Shown here one piece after another: positions 42,694 through 55,202 of a DNA stretch of 64,000 bases (the stretch's first letter is position 1; each line of letters starts with the position of its first letter). Both the position numbers and the translations under genes were made by a program. The notes under the pieces are model-generated. The model saw only the letters and a list, made by a program, of their open reading frames with translations, had not been told where the DNA came from and made no database searches. The stretch comes from Ophiobolus disseminans (taxonomy: Eukaryota; Ascomycota; Dothideomycetes; Pleosporales; Phaeosphaeriaceae), in NCBI GenBank assembly GCA_010093685.1, contig MU006242.1, positions 124,001-188,000 on the forward strand. The letters are read 5' to 3'.

Positions 42694-45600
42694 GTTGAGG
42701 GAAGTCGAGAGTAATGCGTCGGGTGTTGGAATGTAGAGGTGGTCAGTTCGATCGTCGGTACAGTCGACTTGGAGGGAGTGGATAGCTCGGTAGTTGAGCT
42801 GTATTAAAGAGTGGAAGCCTGGAAGGCAACAGGTGTAAAGACAGTAGGTGGTTCAGTATGTAAAAAGAGGTCTCTAGTCCGTGGTCCCGAAAAGCTTAAG
42901 AGGCGGGAATACGTATGGTAGAGGCTAAGACACGCACTCAGGTTAGTTCTCGTCTGGGGAAAAGCGCGAACCCAAGCAAGACCGCGAGGAAATCATCATA
43001 CCTTTGAGAAATTAAGGTATTACGTTAAAGAGCGGAAAGGTGTACAGTGACACAAACAGGAACAGTACAGGTCGGGTACAAAAAATCCCTTGCTAGTGGC
43101 ATCCAGAGGATAGGCGGTGGGTCTGAGCACGGGCTTTTGTTGTGCGGTGAACACCACGGTGAGAAAGGAGGAGGCAGAGAACGAGCTAACGACTCCGCAG
43201 GGGTTAACCGCCAAGAGCTGGAATGCGAAGATCCCAGGGCTGGCAATCGCGAGCTGAGCAAGAATTAGGTGTGAAAATGAAGTGAGAGTGAAGACGTACT
43301 TTAAGAGTCCTTCAGATGATTGAAGGAGGCAGATCGGTGGACGTGTGAAACTGTGACAGATGTGGTCAGCTTGAGCTCATGGGCGGGTAAGTTGAATCTA
43401 GTCCAGCGCAGGCGACGATTCGCATCCAGACATCCAGGAACGGACCGCTGTTTTCCGTCCGGAGATTGCGAACTACGTCGTGAAAAATGTGAGGTTGCGC
43501 GTGCTCTAGCGTACTGTCTGGTTTCGAGGACGGTCCAGCGGCGGATGCGAATGCAAACGTTGACTGCTTGGATATGAGCGCCACCATGAAGCCAGCCACC
43601 AGCAGCAGCATTACAATAGTGTGAGCCTGCTTCAACCAGTGTCGAGCGTTGCCTGTGTGTGGGACGTAACGTGGTTGGTGGCAGCGACGTGTGTGGCATG
43701 CAATTTTCGAAGACCATTCGATTCGTGGACGTGGTGTAGGCGAGAAACAGTTCTACTCGACGTATGAGGGGAGTGCAATCCGATCTCGCGGCATGTGTCA
43801 TCCTTGACTCAACCTCCATTCCCCACTGCCCACGAATCTCAACAGCTCGACGCCGCGACGGGATGCCGCCTGACTTGACCTCCTCTTCAGGGCCTTCGTG
43901 GCAGCATTCGGTTGCTTTGCAGCCCCAATTGCTCCTGCACCTCCAGAATCCATGCCTTCCTATTTGGGACGTAGCGGGAAGGAGCGGTCGGACCAGGGAA
44001 AGAACCACCGCCAGCTGATCCAGTAACCAGGAAGGAGCGATCCGTAGCGTGCATCTAAACAGACAAAAGCAAGACATTGACCTACCTGAGACGATCCACA
44101 GACGGCACAGAGTGCACAGGGTTACACGGGGCTGGTGGACGGGAGTCGGGATTGGCTCTGCGTATGGAGCGACAGACGAGGTACAGCGAATGTCTTTGCT
44201 ATCTCGAGTCCAGCGAGAGGTGTGGAGAGGCGGCGGGAGGGGAAGGTACGGTGAGCCTGGTACGCTTCGTGGTCCGGTTCGAGGAGAGACGGTCGGATTG
44301 GAGAGGCCGATGAGCAGGGTGAAGGGAGTTTTATGGAAGATGGTGCCGAAACGCTCAGCACAACATCAGATCCAAGATGACTCCGTGCTCGACGGTGGTG
44401 GGGAGGATATGTAAAGAGGAGGTGAAGGGGGAGGTGAGGAGAGAAGGACGACGTCGAGACGGGCTGAGAGGGTCAAAACGAATGGCCGACGACGCCTAGC
44501 AGCAGAGTGGAGCCAACGCGAAGTAGGCCGCTATGCCACATCGAACCCCCCGGCAGGCTTACAGCAAGGAACACGAGCGCCATCCTGATCCACGGCGCCG
44601 TGCGGGCACGACTCGGTTGGCTGGGCGTCGCTTTGCGTGTTCCATCTGGCAGCGTGCAGTGCCAGAAACACGCTCCAGGGCACGCGTTGAATGGTCCCGT
44701 ATCTTCCGCGAATATCACCACTATCAATGCTCTGCCTCCCGCCTCTGCAGTCGTGCGCCTCCCGGCTTCGTGCGCGTCAGGCGTGCACACCGCACGGCAC
44801 ACCGTGGGACTGTATTGCCGTGAGCCTCGCACAAGCAGTCACTGTTGCGCTGCTGGCTCTGCACTCTGCCTGCGCGCCCGTCTCTGGATGCATCGCAGCT
44901 GCTGCCCGGCTGAGAGGGGCGTTCATCCTCGCCAACCCCCGCCCGCCGAATCAGCGCTCAGGAGCCTCTCCGGTCAGCCAGAGCCAGCACATGCAGGCTA
45001 CTGTAAGGTCGCAGGATGAGCCTTTGATCGCTGTCCAATCTGTCCCTCGCCTGCGCGGTGAGAACATCTTGCTTTGGCACGGCCAAGACCTTGAAATGGG
45101 ACCTCTCCGGCTGCTCATCAACCAGGAACCCTATGCCTGCCTCACCGCGGCCGCCCCTGGGACGCATTCGCGCCAAGTGGTCCAACGCGGAGCAAATGCT
45201 CGTGGGTGAGTATCGTCATAATTGCGGATTGATGAGACGCCCTCTCCTTTTACGTGCCCGGCTTAAGACCGCAAAAGAAGCTGTCCGGCACGCTGCACCC
45301 CTGCCCATCGTCGCACGAGCGGTCGCCTTCTTTGCAAGCGGCGAGTTCTCACCTTCTGTGCCATGTCCTAAGAATTGGCAATCATCGATTCCAAACTATG
45401 AAAAGCCCTACGAGCCCCACGCTCACGCGTCTTTCGCATGGTCTATACTCTAAAAGAGTCCATTGCGCAACATCTGTCCCAGCGGGCGTAGGCGGCGTCA
45501 CACAGACCGCCCTTGCGTTGGAGCCTCAGGCTCGACCGTCAGGTGGATGCAAATGTTTGGCCATGGTCTGAAATAGCGGTCGTAATTTCGACGCGCTCGG

Positions 45601-47699
45601 TAGAGCCTCAGTGGGTAGTTCTACCGCGCGCAAATCTCATTATGCGTCTCGTCGTTCTCTAAAATTGCCAATTCTGCTACCGCACAGGCGCTGCAAGCCT
45701 CACCCAGAAATCATCCGCGGTGACCTTCCCTTACAGGCCCTTACTCCATTTGCGGGGTTAGCTGAAATAGCCCGGTCAATTGAAGGCGCCGCATGCAGAC
45801 GGGATCGCGGTGACAAGCGCTTCAAGGTTGCAAAGCAGCTGTCAACCCGATACCTGCAGAGTGGAGCGGAAGCTGCACTCCGGTGCATCGCCTCCAGCAA
45901 GGAAGCACGACTTCCAACAACGATTTGAGTGTCATCAGGCGTGCCTCAGCTCGGTCGTCTGCATCAGCAGTCATCAATCGAGCAATTGGCGTTTCGTAAC
46001 CCATTTTAACATGCATGATGTGATTCGGGTATGAGATGGGGCTGGGCCAACATGTTAGCGCGATCTTTCGCGTTTTCCGCCATTGACCTTACGACAAAAG
46101 CATATTTCTAGCGCAGCCATCTGCACCGCTCTTCCTTGATTCTTCCAAGGGCCTGCTGCAGCTAAAGTAGCAGCCGACTTCCGCTCCCCATGCTTCCGCC
46201 GCCAGCCTCCACCGTGTCACGCCGGATTATGTCACAGTCGCGACCAAACGCGTTCTAAAGTGCTTGACCTCCAGCACGCGACCACGCGAGCGCGATGAAA
46301 CTTTTCGGCCCAGTCTATATTGGAGACCAGTCCGGGCCACGCTTACCTTGAGCCCGCTACCCGGTTAAGCTGATGAAGGAATACATGGCATCCATGGATA
46401 CTTGTGGAGCTGCGTCCACGATATTGCCTTGAGCAAATTTTCAAGATGCTGCGAATCCGTGGATGAGCGGTATGACAAGACGTCGATTGTCTTTCCACAG
46501 CAACCAGGTGCACCGCAGAAACTTACAACGTACTCTCTGTGGCACCGACGAGGCGCTGCGGAAGGGATCCCTGACCTCCAACTCCGCTTACCGCGTTACC
46601 ACAGCATCCGCCCGGTCACAGCAGGACTTGTCAAAGATCTGTGCATGATGTGTGACCGTTGAAGCAAACTTTTCAACGTCTTTGAACATGACTGCTCGAT
46701 GCACGCTGCATGTCTCAATATTCAACGAAACACGCTCAGACAATCGGACAGCGAGCTGATCTGCAGTCACCACTTCTTACTCACATTTGGTCGTTCCACA
46801 ATTGATGACACGGATGATGAGGCGTATGCAATGACGCTGTGACAGACGGAAGTCATACCCCGCCCCTCGGCCTAAGCTCTAGACCGGAAGGTCGATCGGT
46901 GCTTCATCGCGAAATTGTCGCGAGAGTTATTTTTCGACCTCCTGAAGTTCTCCGTGGAATCACGCTCGCACGCGTACCGCGTAAACTTATAGTTTTGACC
47001 TCGCCATGGTCGGACTAAACTAGCGCCCATGAAACACTCTACGAGACGATCAGGTACATCCGAATCTCAATTGGTTTGGGAGCGGGTCATCATTGACTGC
47101 CTCGAGATTGGTACACGTGAAGGCGTCGTTAGGCAGAATGTGACCTGGATGCGCTTCAACATAGGTTGAATTTCATGACGATCGATGATGTTGAAACGCT
47201 AGGTTGTGGTCGGACCTCGACGGGCAAATCTAATTTTGACTCGTGGGATCATGCGGGAAGGGATTGCATTGGCAAGGCAACCTTTTCACGAATCATCGCC
47301 TTGGGGTTTCAAAATTCTAGATCGCGAGTTTATTTCATGGTTGTACAATTACCGCCATATTTGTGGGGGCAAGCATAACACGCGACAGCTGGGAGCGGTA
47401 GCACTGTAAATGCCTTGATCTGAACATTTCAAGCTTGTATCATCGGGTCACTGCTCATGTGCGTAGTCTTTACACCGCCATGGCTTGAGCTTAGGAACTA
47501 ATGCATGCTGTCTGCACTCAGCAGATCGCCAATGCTGTGCATAGCCATAGCCTTCTAACAATCGGTGACCCTGTGCTGTCTAACACATTGCCCGCGGTAA
47601 TAGCTGCAGAGCCATCAATGTTTTATTGTGCGTTCACCAACGTATCAAGTAATATACGAATTGTACATATTCCGTGTTGACAGACGGAACCTCGGGAGG
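42694..47699. other. About 5 kb without a supported gene upstream of the cyclin
   Basis: Many short ORFs exist on both strands, but none shows a domain, signal peptide, clean splice pattern or protein-like composition. CpG dinucleotides are common, so it does not look like a RIP-mutated transposon. It may hold a long cyclin promoter and 5' leader or non-coding RNA. No tRNA or inverted terminal repeats were found by eye. Confidence 0.45.
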
Positions 47700-48016
47700 T
47701 TAGGGGACCTCGAGAGGCTTGTATAGATGGATGTCTGCGATGCCTGGCTGTGGTGCGGCTATTAGAGTGGTAACAAATAGCAAAGCTACAGCATTTGCAT
47801 ACGTTAAAGAGATAGAAGTGGTCGATGTGGCTAATAGGAGGTTGGTTCGGGGAACGAGCGGAGGTGGTCGTCGGAACCGGACAAACTCATCGGGCCCCAC
47901 TCAAAAGTTTCAGTGCCAAGATCTCGAAGTCTCATGCACTCACCACCTTCTTCATAGTCATGGTCGCAGGAGTATCTACCCTTTGATACCGGCTCGTCAA
48001 GTTTGCGCTGGACCAT
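47700..48016 (-). CDS. Candidate small single-span membrane protein
   Basis: A two-exon model (48016-47944, 47899-47700) gives 90 residues with intact frame. The first exon is polar (MVQRKLDEPVSKGRYSCDHD); the second reads GPDEFVRFRRPPPLVPRTNLL and then a hydrophobic span (YANAVALLFVTTLIAAP). It ends in IHLYKPLEVP. The 44-bp intron has a good gtgagt donor and a gag acceptor. AT-rich DNA just past the stop fits a 3' UTR. Its ATG is only 41 bp from the UTP4 ATG on the other strand, which is very tight. Unrecognised; could be mitochondrial or ER. Confidence 0.42.
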
Positions 48017-48057
48017 TATAGCTGGCTCGCGACTCCGAATCCACCTAACTTGTAGCT

Positions 48058-50816
48058 ATGGACATCCATCGATCGCGTTTCGTGCCTTATCCATCGTCTG
48101 CAATCAACGCCCTTGCATTCTCCCATGCCGAAGTCGAACATGGAAACCACGACCCTGATTCTCTAAGACTTGCGATCGGACGCGCGAACGGCAACATTGA
48201 GATCTGGAACCCTAAAAACGGAGCTTGGCTGCAAGAGAAGGTCTTTTATGGCGGCAAGGACAGAAGCGTGGAGGGTTTAGCATGGACACAGGAGCCAGAC
48301 ATCCGGGGTGCGCATGACAAGCTGGTACCCGGAAGATTGCGCTTGTTCAGCATTGGATACTCGAGTAGTGTCACCGAGTGGGATCTTGCGACAGGACTTC
48401 CTGCGCGGCATTCAAACGGCAACCACAGCGAGGTTTGGTGTTTTGCCGTCCAGCCTCGGCATAAGAAAACCGGCGACGGCAGCACTGCGCATCAGAAGCT
48501 GGTCGCAGGCTGTGCAGACGGCACTATTGTCTTACTCTCTACCGAAAATGACGACCTCACGTTCGACCGATTCGTATCACGCGCCACAAACAAGAAAGCT
48601 CGCGCCCTGAGCATCACGTACAAGGACAGTGACATAGTCTTGGCTGGCTTTGCGGACAGCATGATCCGAGTGTTCGACACAAGGAATGGAAATGTTATAC
48701 GAAACATATCTCTGGGCAGTGGGCCTCACGGTGGGCCAAGAGAGATACTAGTCTGGAAGGTGAAGTGTCTGTCAAGTGGAGACTTCGTTTCCGGCGACTC
48801 TACTGGCGAGATTAGGATCTACAATGGCAAGAACTACAGTCAGATACAAAGGATCTCCGGTCATGAAGCGGATGTCCTAGACCTCGCAGTCTCTCGAGAT
48901 GGCACAAGCATCTTCAGCGCGGGTATGGATCGGCGGACATGCTTCTACACTAGTAGGAAATCACCGACTAAGATTGAAGGACAAAGTGGGAAGTGGCGGA
49001 AGGTGTCTCACCAGAGGTACCACCAACACGATGTCAAGGCTATGGCAACTTATGAGGGGAACAAGCTGAGCGTTATAGTGTCTGGAGGTAAGCTATTATG
49101 TTCTCAAACGATGATTCACGGCTCATATCCCATCTAGGCATTGATACCCAGCCTATCATCGTTCCACTTCGCTCCTTTGGCAAAGAGCTCAGTCGCGGTC
49201 TTCCCTCGCTACCTCCCACACCGCCCCTAGTTAGCGCACCAAATGCACGGCTACTGGTCAGTTGGTGGAACACAGAGATGCGCATCTGGCGTGTCAAGCC
49301 TCAAGGAGACGATGTGGAAAAACCTAAGGTGGTTGCGCGTCTAGCTCTGCAAGGTGAGGAGAACATAGCCTCTGCATCAATCACGCAGGATGGGAGCCTC
49401 CTCGCTGTCTCAACTACGAGCGCGGTGAAGCTCTTCCAGTTAATTCAGCCTCAACCAGGAGCTGGCACAGGCCTCCGTATCAGGAAGCTAGACATTCCTG
49501 TCATCAACGGCGCGAGGATAATAAGACTATCGACGAATGGTAAATGGCTCTCAACGATCAACGCCAGGAACGAAATCCGGCTTCTGAGGATCATAACGAC
49601 CGACGATCCAGTCGATTTGCCCCGCGCACTGGACAAGTTACAGCACCTTTACCGTCTGGATCGCGATAGCGTACCTCGGACCCAGCTTTGTGGATCCTCA
49701 GGACCATATGAGCGCACAATTGTGCATGCTGAGTTTTCGGCTGATGGCAACGTCTTTGCCGTCACTGATCTTGCTGGATATGTCGACACCTGGGTCATTG
49801 AAGGCCACGAAGACTCGACAGCACCAGAAGTAGACGTCGATGACTCCGCTCCCGCGGCTGCAGACAGCGATGAGTCTGATGACGAGTATGCTGAGAAAAA
49901 AGATGTCATTACCTTCCTAGGCCAGCACTGGACACTGAATCCTTTGGGTCACCTCATTCCACAACTAGACTCTACGCCAGTTCTGCTCTCTTTCCAACCA
50001 AACTTTGACGACTCCGATAAACCGCAGCCGAATGGAAACCCGGCTTTGCATCCCACACGACAAAACCCACACCCACACTCGCACGAGCTGCCGAAGGCAG
50101 ACTATCGGCTACTATTGGTCTCCAAGGAACATCAGCTATACCTTTTCGATGTCATGGAGGGTCGCATGTCCGAGTGGTCGAGAAGAAATCCGCCATCAAG
50201 CTATCCGCGCGAATATCAACAGCTTGATCTGCCAGCGAAGGGGTGCATTTGGGACGTGAATGAAGCACAACAACGAATCTGGCTGTACGGAGAGAAGTGG
50301 TTATTCATGTTTGACCTCACCAAGGACTTTTCGATATCCGGTTCGGACAACGCAACGTCGTCAAAGAAACGTAAACGGAATGGACACAAGAACAACAGTG
50401 GTGCGGGTGACGCAATACCCTATAGGGATGTTCCCATTACGAAGATGCGGAAATATGACAGCCAGAGCGAGGCTGGAAAGGGGCAATGGACGGAGGTTAC
50501 TATTACTGGTCGCATCGACACGGACGATGAGGATGCTGATGACGACAACGATCAGCCTTTGGTTGTTCTACGAAGAAGCAGCACACAAGATGGAGCGCAG
50601 ACGAATGGCCATGTGGTGAACGATGAAGGCAGTGAAAACGTCGTGGAGAAGCAAAAGCGCAGCGAGCCGTGGTGGCATACTTTTAAGTACCGTCCTATAC
50701 TGGGTATTTTACCAATTGGCGAGGAGGGAAGTCAGACACCTGAAGTTGTGCTTGTAGAACGGCCGTCTTGGGACCTCGATCTTCCGCCACGGTTTGTTGG
50801 AACGCATGAGCAGTAG
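48058..50816 (+). CDS. UTP4: UTP4, t-UTP subunit of the SSU processome
   Basis: A nucleolar WD40 protein needed for rRNA transcription and 18S pre-rRNA processing (human CIRH1A/cirhin). Two exons (48058-49087, 49138-50816) give 902 residues. The start MDIHRSRFVPYPSSAINALAFS is highly conserved in fungi. Two beta-propellers are suggested by repeated GxxDGxIxxW/F-like units such as IYNGKNYSQIQRISGHEADV. An acidic stretch (SDESDDEYAEKKD) and a basic SSKKRKRNGHK patch lie in the second half. The single intron preserves VSGGIDTQP. It is followed in tandem by another WD40 gene. Confidence 0.94.
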
Positions 50817-51108
50817 GGCGTTTTGGATTGTTTGAGATGTGCGAGATACCTAATCAACTACTTGCTGCATGGCATCAGCGATGCAAACTCCTATTGATAC
50901 TAATCAATCTTCCTTCCAAGTCACATATTTCTTGCATCAACCAATTATATATGATGCGTGATAGTGAAGGTGGGTCTGGAATTGCTGCGGCAGGACCGGA
51001 GATAACGGACATGAGCTTTATCGATTAGAGCTACAGCTGGTAACCCACCACGGTGCCGCCTTTCACGTTCACTGTCGCATCTCGTGCCTATCATCCTCTG
51101 TTACTATC

Positions 51109-53338
51109 ATGAGTTCCTCGCAAATCCCAACGAGTCCTCCGAATGAAGGCGAAGACCTTCGTACCATTGAATACGACCCGAATGATCCATTTTGGCGAGA
51201 CACGGACGATGATGATGACGACATGGATTATCAACCGGCATTGGCTGGTAGCGAAGACGCGGAGGATGGAGATGAAGATATAAGTTTTCATGGTATGTAG
51301 ATATGTGGCATGCTATCATAGTGTATATGGTCTGATTAAGGTTCAGATGCCGCGGAACGCTTGAGCAACCTCAGCGGTGTCGAAATCGCCTTCGAGTACA
51401 CTGATGACAACGACGAAGACGAAGAAGACGATGATGAAGATGAAGGGGAGGCTGAAGATGAAGAAGCTTCTACTGAGGATGCTCCGCGAAGGCCAGTCTA
51501 CATCACACGGGAGCAAATCATGCAACTACTTGGTAATGCGGGCCTCGGCCGTATATTCGCCTCAGAGTTCACACCACGCGGTGCACGACGGAGAAATCTT
51601 CATGCTGTGAATGAGGGTGACGACGAAGAGGAAGACGGTGATCCGGACACAGGGTATGGTAGAGCTGCCTTCGACAAGGTGCCAAGTGAGCAGGGCAAAG
51701 AGCTCATGAACGGGGGCGCTTTTGGCGCGAGCCCGAGATCAGAAGACACGGTCAAGAGAAAGAAGAGGTTAGCATACGACATTATGCGGCGGTCTTTGGG
51801 CCTGGGCAGCGAAGGACGGCAGAAGAATGCCAGCCGGTTGCTGAAGCAGGACATGATACCAGAGTCGGTGGCCGACACTATCATACACTACAACGCGCGA
51901 TGCTACTCAGGACAGTTTTCAGATGATGGCAACTTCTTCTTCTCTTGTGCGCAAGACTTCCGAGTGAGAATGTACGACACCTCAAATCCTTACGACTGGA
52001 AATACTATAAGGTAGGATATGCTACGATATCAGCAAGCACCTTGTACTAATGTCTTCCAGTCGGTAGTATACCCATACGGACAATGGACAATTACGGACG
52101 CATCTTTGAGCCCCGATAACCGCTTTCTTGCATACAGTTCTATTCGGAGCATTGTATGTCTCGCACCTACAGACCCGGACAATGACGCAGAACCAAACCT
52201 CCTCGACTTCGGCGACATTGGGACTCGCGATCCTCGAAGTTATCATAGATCCTTTGGTGTAAGTACTCTTGGAGATCGATGTCGGACCCAGTAGTTGACA
52301 TGTTTAGATTTGGTCAATACGCTTCTCGGGAGATGGCAGAGAAATCGTAGCTGGCACAGGTAACAATTCTGTTTACGTCTACGATATTGAACGCCGCCAG
52401 TCTATTTTGCGCATTCCTGGCCATCAAGAAGATGTCAATGCTGTCTGCTTTGGTGACCAACAATCGCCACATATCCTCTATTCAGGATCAGACGACACTA
52501 CGCTCAAGGTTTGGGATCGCCGGAGTATGGGCGACGGCCGTGAGGCTGGAGTCTTCCTCGGTCATACTGAAGGCTTAACATATGTTGACAGCAAAGGCGA
52601 TGGGCGTTACGTGCTCAGTAACGCAAAAGACCAAACCGCCAAGCTGTGGGATCTACGAAAGATGATCTCTACCGACAAGGCAGATCGCATTAACCCTAAC
52701 AACTACACCACAGGCTTCGAATATCGCACCGAAGCCTGGGACGACAATGACTACCGACCACATCCCCACGACTGCTCGCTCGTCACCTTCCGCGGCCACA
52801 AGGTGATGAAGACCCTCATCCGATGCCACTTTTCTCCACCAGGCAGTACTGACTCAAGGTATGTATACTCTGGTAGCTCTGACGGCGCGGTATACATCTG
52901 GAACCTCGACGCCACGCTTGCCGGGAAAGTCGACGTCCTCAAGGCGACCAAAAACTCGCGCCCACGAGACCAGGAACGCCTCGCTGAGACATACGACTAC
53001 TGGGGCCGCAACGGCGGTAGTTGGGACACCTGCGTACGAGATGCGAGTTGGCATCCGTATGTGCCCATGATTGCTGGTAAGTTACACATCCGCCCTCTGA
53101 GGCTAACATTAGATGTGACTGACGTCGACTAGCAACATCTTGGAATGGCTGGGGCACGTCACAGGGCACATGCACAGTCCATACGTGGAACGACGGCGTG
53201 GAAGGAGACGAGGCTGAACCACGGGTCGGACGCAGAGTTAATGCGCAGTTGCAGCATGATGAGAGGCTGTATAGGACTCCGGAGGCCAGGTCGCGGAGAC
53301 AGGCTCTGAGGTCTGACGATTGGACGGATGACGATTGA
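51109..53338 (+). CDS. WD40 protein of the DCAF11 / WDR23 family
   Basis: A likely substrate receptor of CRL4 ubiquitin ligases, by family. Five exons (51109-51292, 51347-52011, 52061-52258, 52308-53076, 53133-53338) give 673 residues. The N-terminal 120 residues are strongly acidic. A conserved linker (RRPVYITREQIMQLL) leads to a seven-blade propeller. Blade landmarks are YSGQFSDDGNFFFSCAQD, ILYSGSDDTTLKVWD, YVLSNAKDQTAKLWDLR and YVYSGSSDGAVYIWNLD. WDxR-type DDB1-binding motifs are visible in the KVWDRRS and KLWDLRK units. The C-terminal tail is charged. Plant LEC14B and animal DCAF11 are the closest families I recall. Confidence 0.92.
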
Positions 53339-53882
53339 CTGGGAAGGATGGTGCGATTTGAGCGTAGGCATTTCATAGGGAGTTTCATAGCATCTTGGGT
53401 TTCGGAGTCTGGGATCATGGGATACCACGCTCGCTTTTGGGCATCGTCGATGAGACGACATTGGTTTTGAGGTTTGTAGATAGGCTAGTCGAGATTCTGA
53501 AAGGATGTTTACTTGCATTGTCGATTGAGCGTTGCACTGGGTGAGTCGGTCAAGGGAGAACAGCAAGACTCCATCATCGAACTAAACTGATCGAGTACAT
53601 GTGAGCTTGTCTCTCTTCAGGCACATACATCACGGATAACTAGCTCAACATTGTTTAGAGGTGCACACAGTAGTATGCGCAATCGTGGATTGGTTGATAT
53701 TCAAACTCCTGCTGACCGTATGCCCATATTGTACAGCATTTTGGACGCTCCCTATGTGTGGTATTTGGAGCCTGCGGTGTAACTTAAGCCAACTCTCTAG
53801 ATGCAATACAAGTGGTATGATGATGAAGTGTCGTCCTGAAGTGGATAAAAAAGGGGAAACGGTCGGTGTGGTATTGTGCAGA
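53339..53882. other. Convergent intergenic stretch
   Basis: About 540 bp between the WD40 stop and the Sec61 gamma stop. Only 3' flanks; no gene seen. Confidence 0.35.
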
Positions 53883-54251
53883 CTATGAGCCGCCGACGAG
53901 GATGTTGTTTACGGGGATGTGCACGAGCTTGACGATGTAGCCGATGACGCCTGCATCTGGTTAGATATCACTCGTGATGCTCTCGTAAGAGTGGTGTGAC
54001 TGACCCATGATCAGGAAACCGATTCCGACTGCTTGCGAGATCCTGATGAACTCCTTCTTGTCGGGCTCTGTGAGGTGTTATTAGCGTGGCGCTGGCGTGA
54101 GTGGCGCGGGATTAACGTACTGGTGCAGCGGTTCATGAACAGAGTACCCTCCTTAAGGAACTCAGCTGGCATACTGTGCCCACGTTAGCCATCATCCCTC
54201 ACCATGTGCTTGTGGTGCCACATACTCGGCAAACTCCTTGACGTTCTCCAT
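53883..54251 (-). CDS. SSS1: Sec61 gamma subunit of the ER translocon
   Basis: A single-span clamp of the Sec61 channel. The gene is small and broken by three introns, so it is easily missed. Exons are 54251-54226, 54173-54121, 54067-54005 and 53950-53883, giving 69 residues. The first intron uses a gtatgt donor inside GCCGA and restores MENVKEFADMPAEFLKEG. Family marks NRCTKPDKKEF and VKLVHIPVNNILVGG are complete, and the span GIGFLIMGVIGYIVKL is intact. All splice sites keep phase. Function is certain by family. Confidence 0.95.
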
Positions 54252-55202
54252 GGCGGCTAATGGGTGATATTGGGTATGGGAGACGGTGTCGGTGGGATAC
54301 GTATATCAATCGGGGGTGTTTGTGAGATGTGGGAGATGTCGCGCCTTCGAAATGTCCAGGAAGCTGCAGGGTACGGAAGCAATCTGGCCTTGCGGAGAAG
54401 CACACAAGGGGTTAGTAGGCCGCCAAGTGCGCTAATCGCCCGAGCTCCTTCCTTCCCACGCGGCGACAGCTCGCGTCAACTCTCTCACTGCGCGTCACCG
54501 TAATCAGCCTCTTACTCTAATCTGCCTCTAGCCGTCTCACTCATACCAAAAGAACACTTACTGTGCTGCAGGAACGACGACCACCTCACTTCCGTTGCAA
54601 GGCTTCGTTGCACGCACGCACGCACGCAAAAGGGGATCGAGTCTCGGGAGCTTGACCGCACATCGAAGCGCAACTTAATATTCTTCATTACTTGTCTTCA
54701 CTAGAGGCGCGCTTTATCGCGGCATATCAATTCGCTGGGAGTGTTGTAACACGGCAAACGTGCGCAAACTGTATCAGGGGAAGACGAACAGGGCCTGCGC
54801 AAGCTCAGGAGTCAGGCTGAGGCTGCATATCATCTTTCCACTCACATCCTGTACCTTTTACACTTCCGCATCTGCCAGAGGCGATCGGACTGTCACTTTT
54901 CGCGTCTAAACTGTCTTTCCTGGACTTTGTTACCACGCCCTGACAGCGGCACTGTACGTATGGCCTCACTCTGCGCTGTTCTTTTTCTTCCGTCGACGTC
55001 GCATCGGGGTGGGTGCGAACAGGGACACTTTGATATAACTCAAGCTCCACTGCCTAATAGCCCGCTGATTTGTATAGCGCACAGAGCTTCTTGTACTTTG
55101 GTCACTGACATTGACATCGAGTATCTACAAGTCAATCAAAGAAAGAATCTGGAACAGATCTCATCACTCACTGCAGATCTCACTTGAATTCTAGCAGCAA
55201 AC
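54252..55202. promoter_or_regulatory. Divergent promoter region of SSS1 and an RRM gene
   Basis: About 950 bp, with a CACG microsatellite at 54611-54628. The stretch just before the right-hand start looks like a 5' UTR. No gene seen. Confidence 0.4.
54611..54628. repeat. CACG microsatellite
   Basis: Four and a half perfect copies of the tetranucleotide CACG. Confidence 0.9.

Noticed and set aside
43301..44077. 258-codon minus-strand ORF upstream of the cyclin
   Set aside because: Composition is random-looking, with no domain, signal peptide or splice context.
44507..45209. Overlapping 170-codon plus-strand ORFs
   Set aside because: Cys/Arg/Pro-rich composition typical of GC-rich non-coding DNA; no conserved motif.
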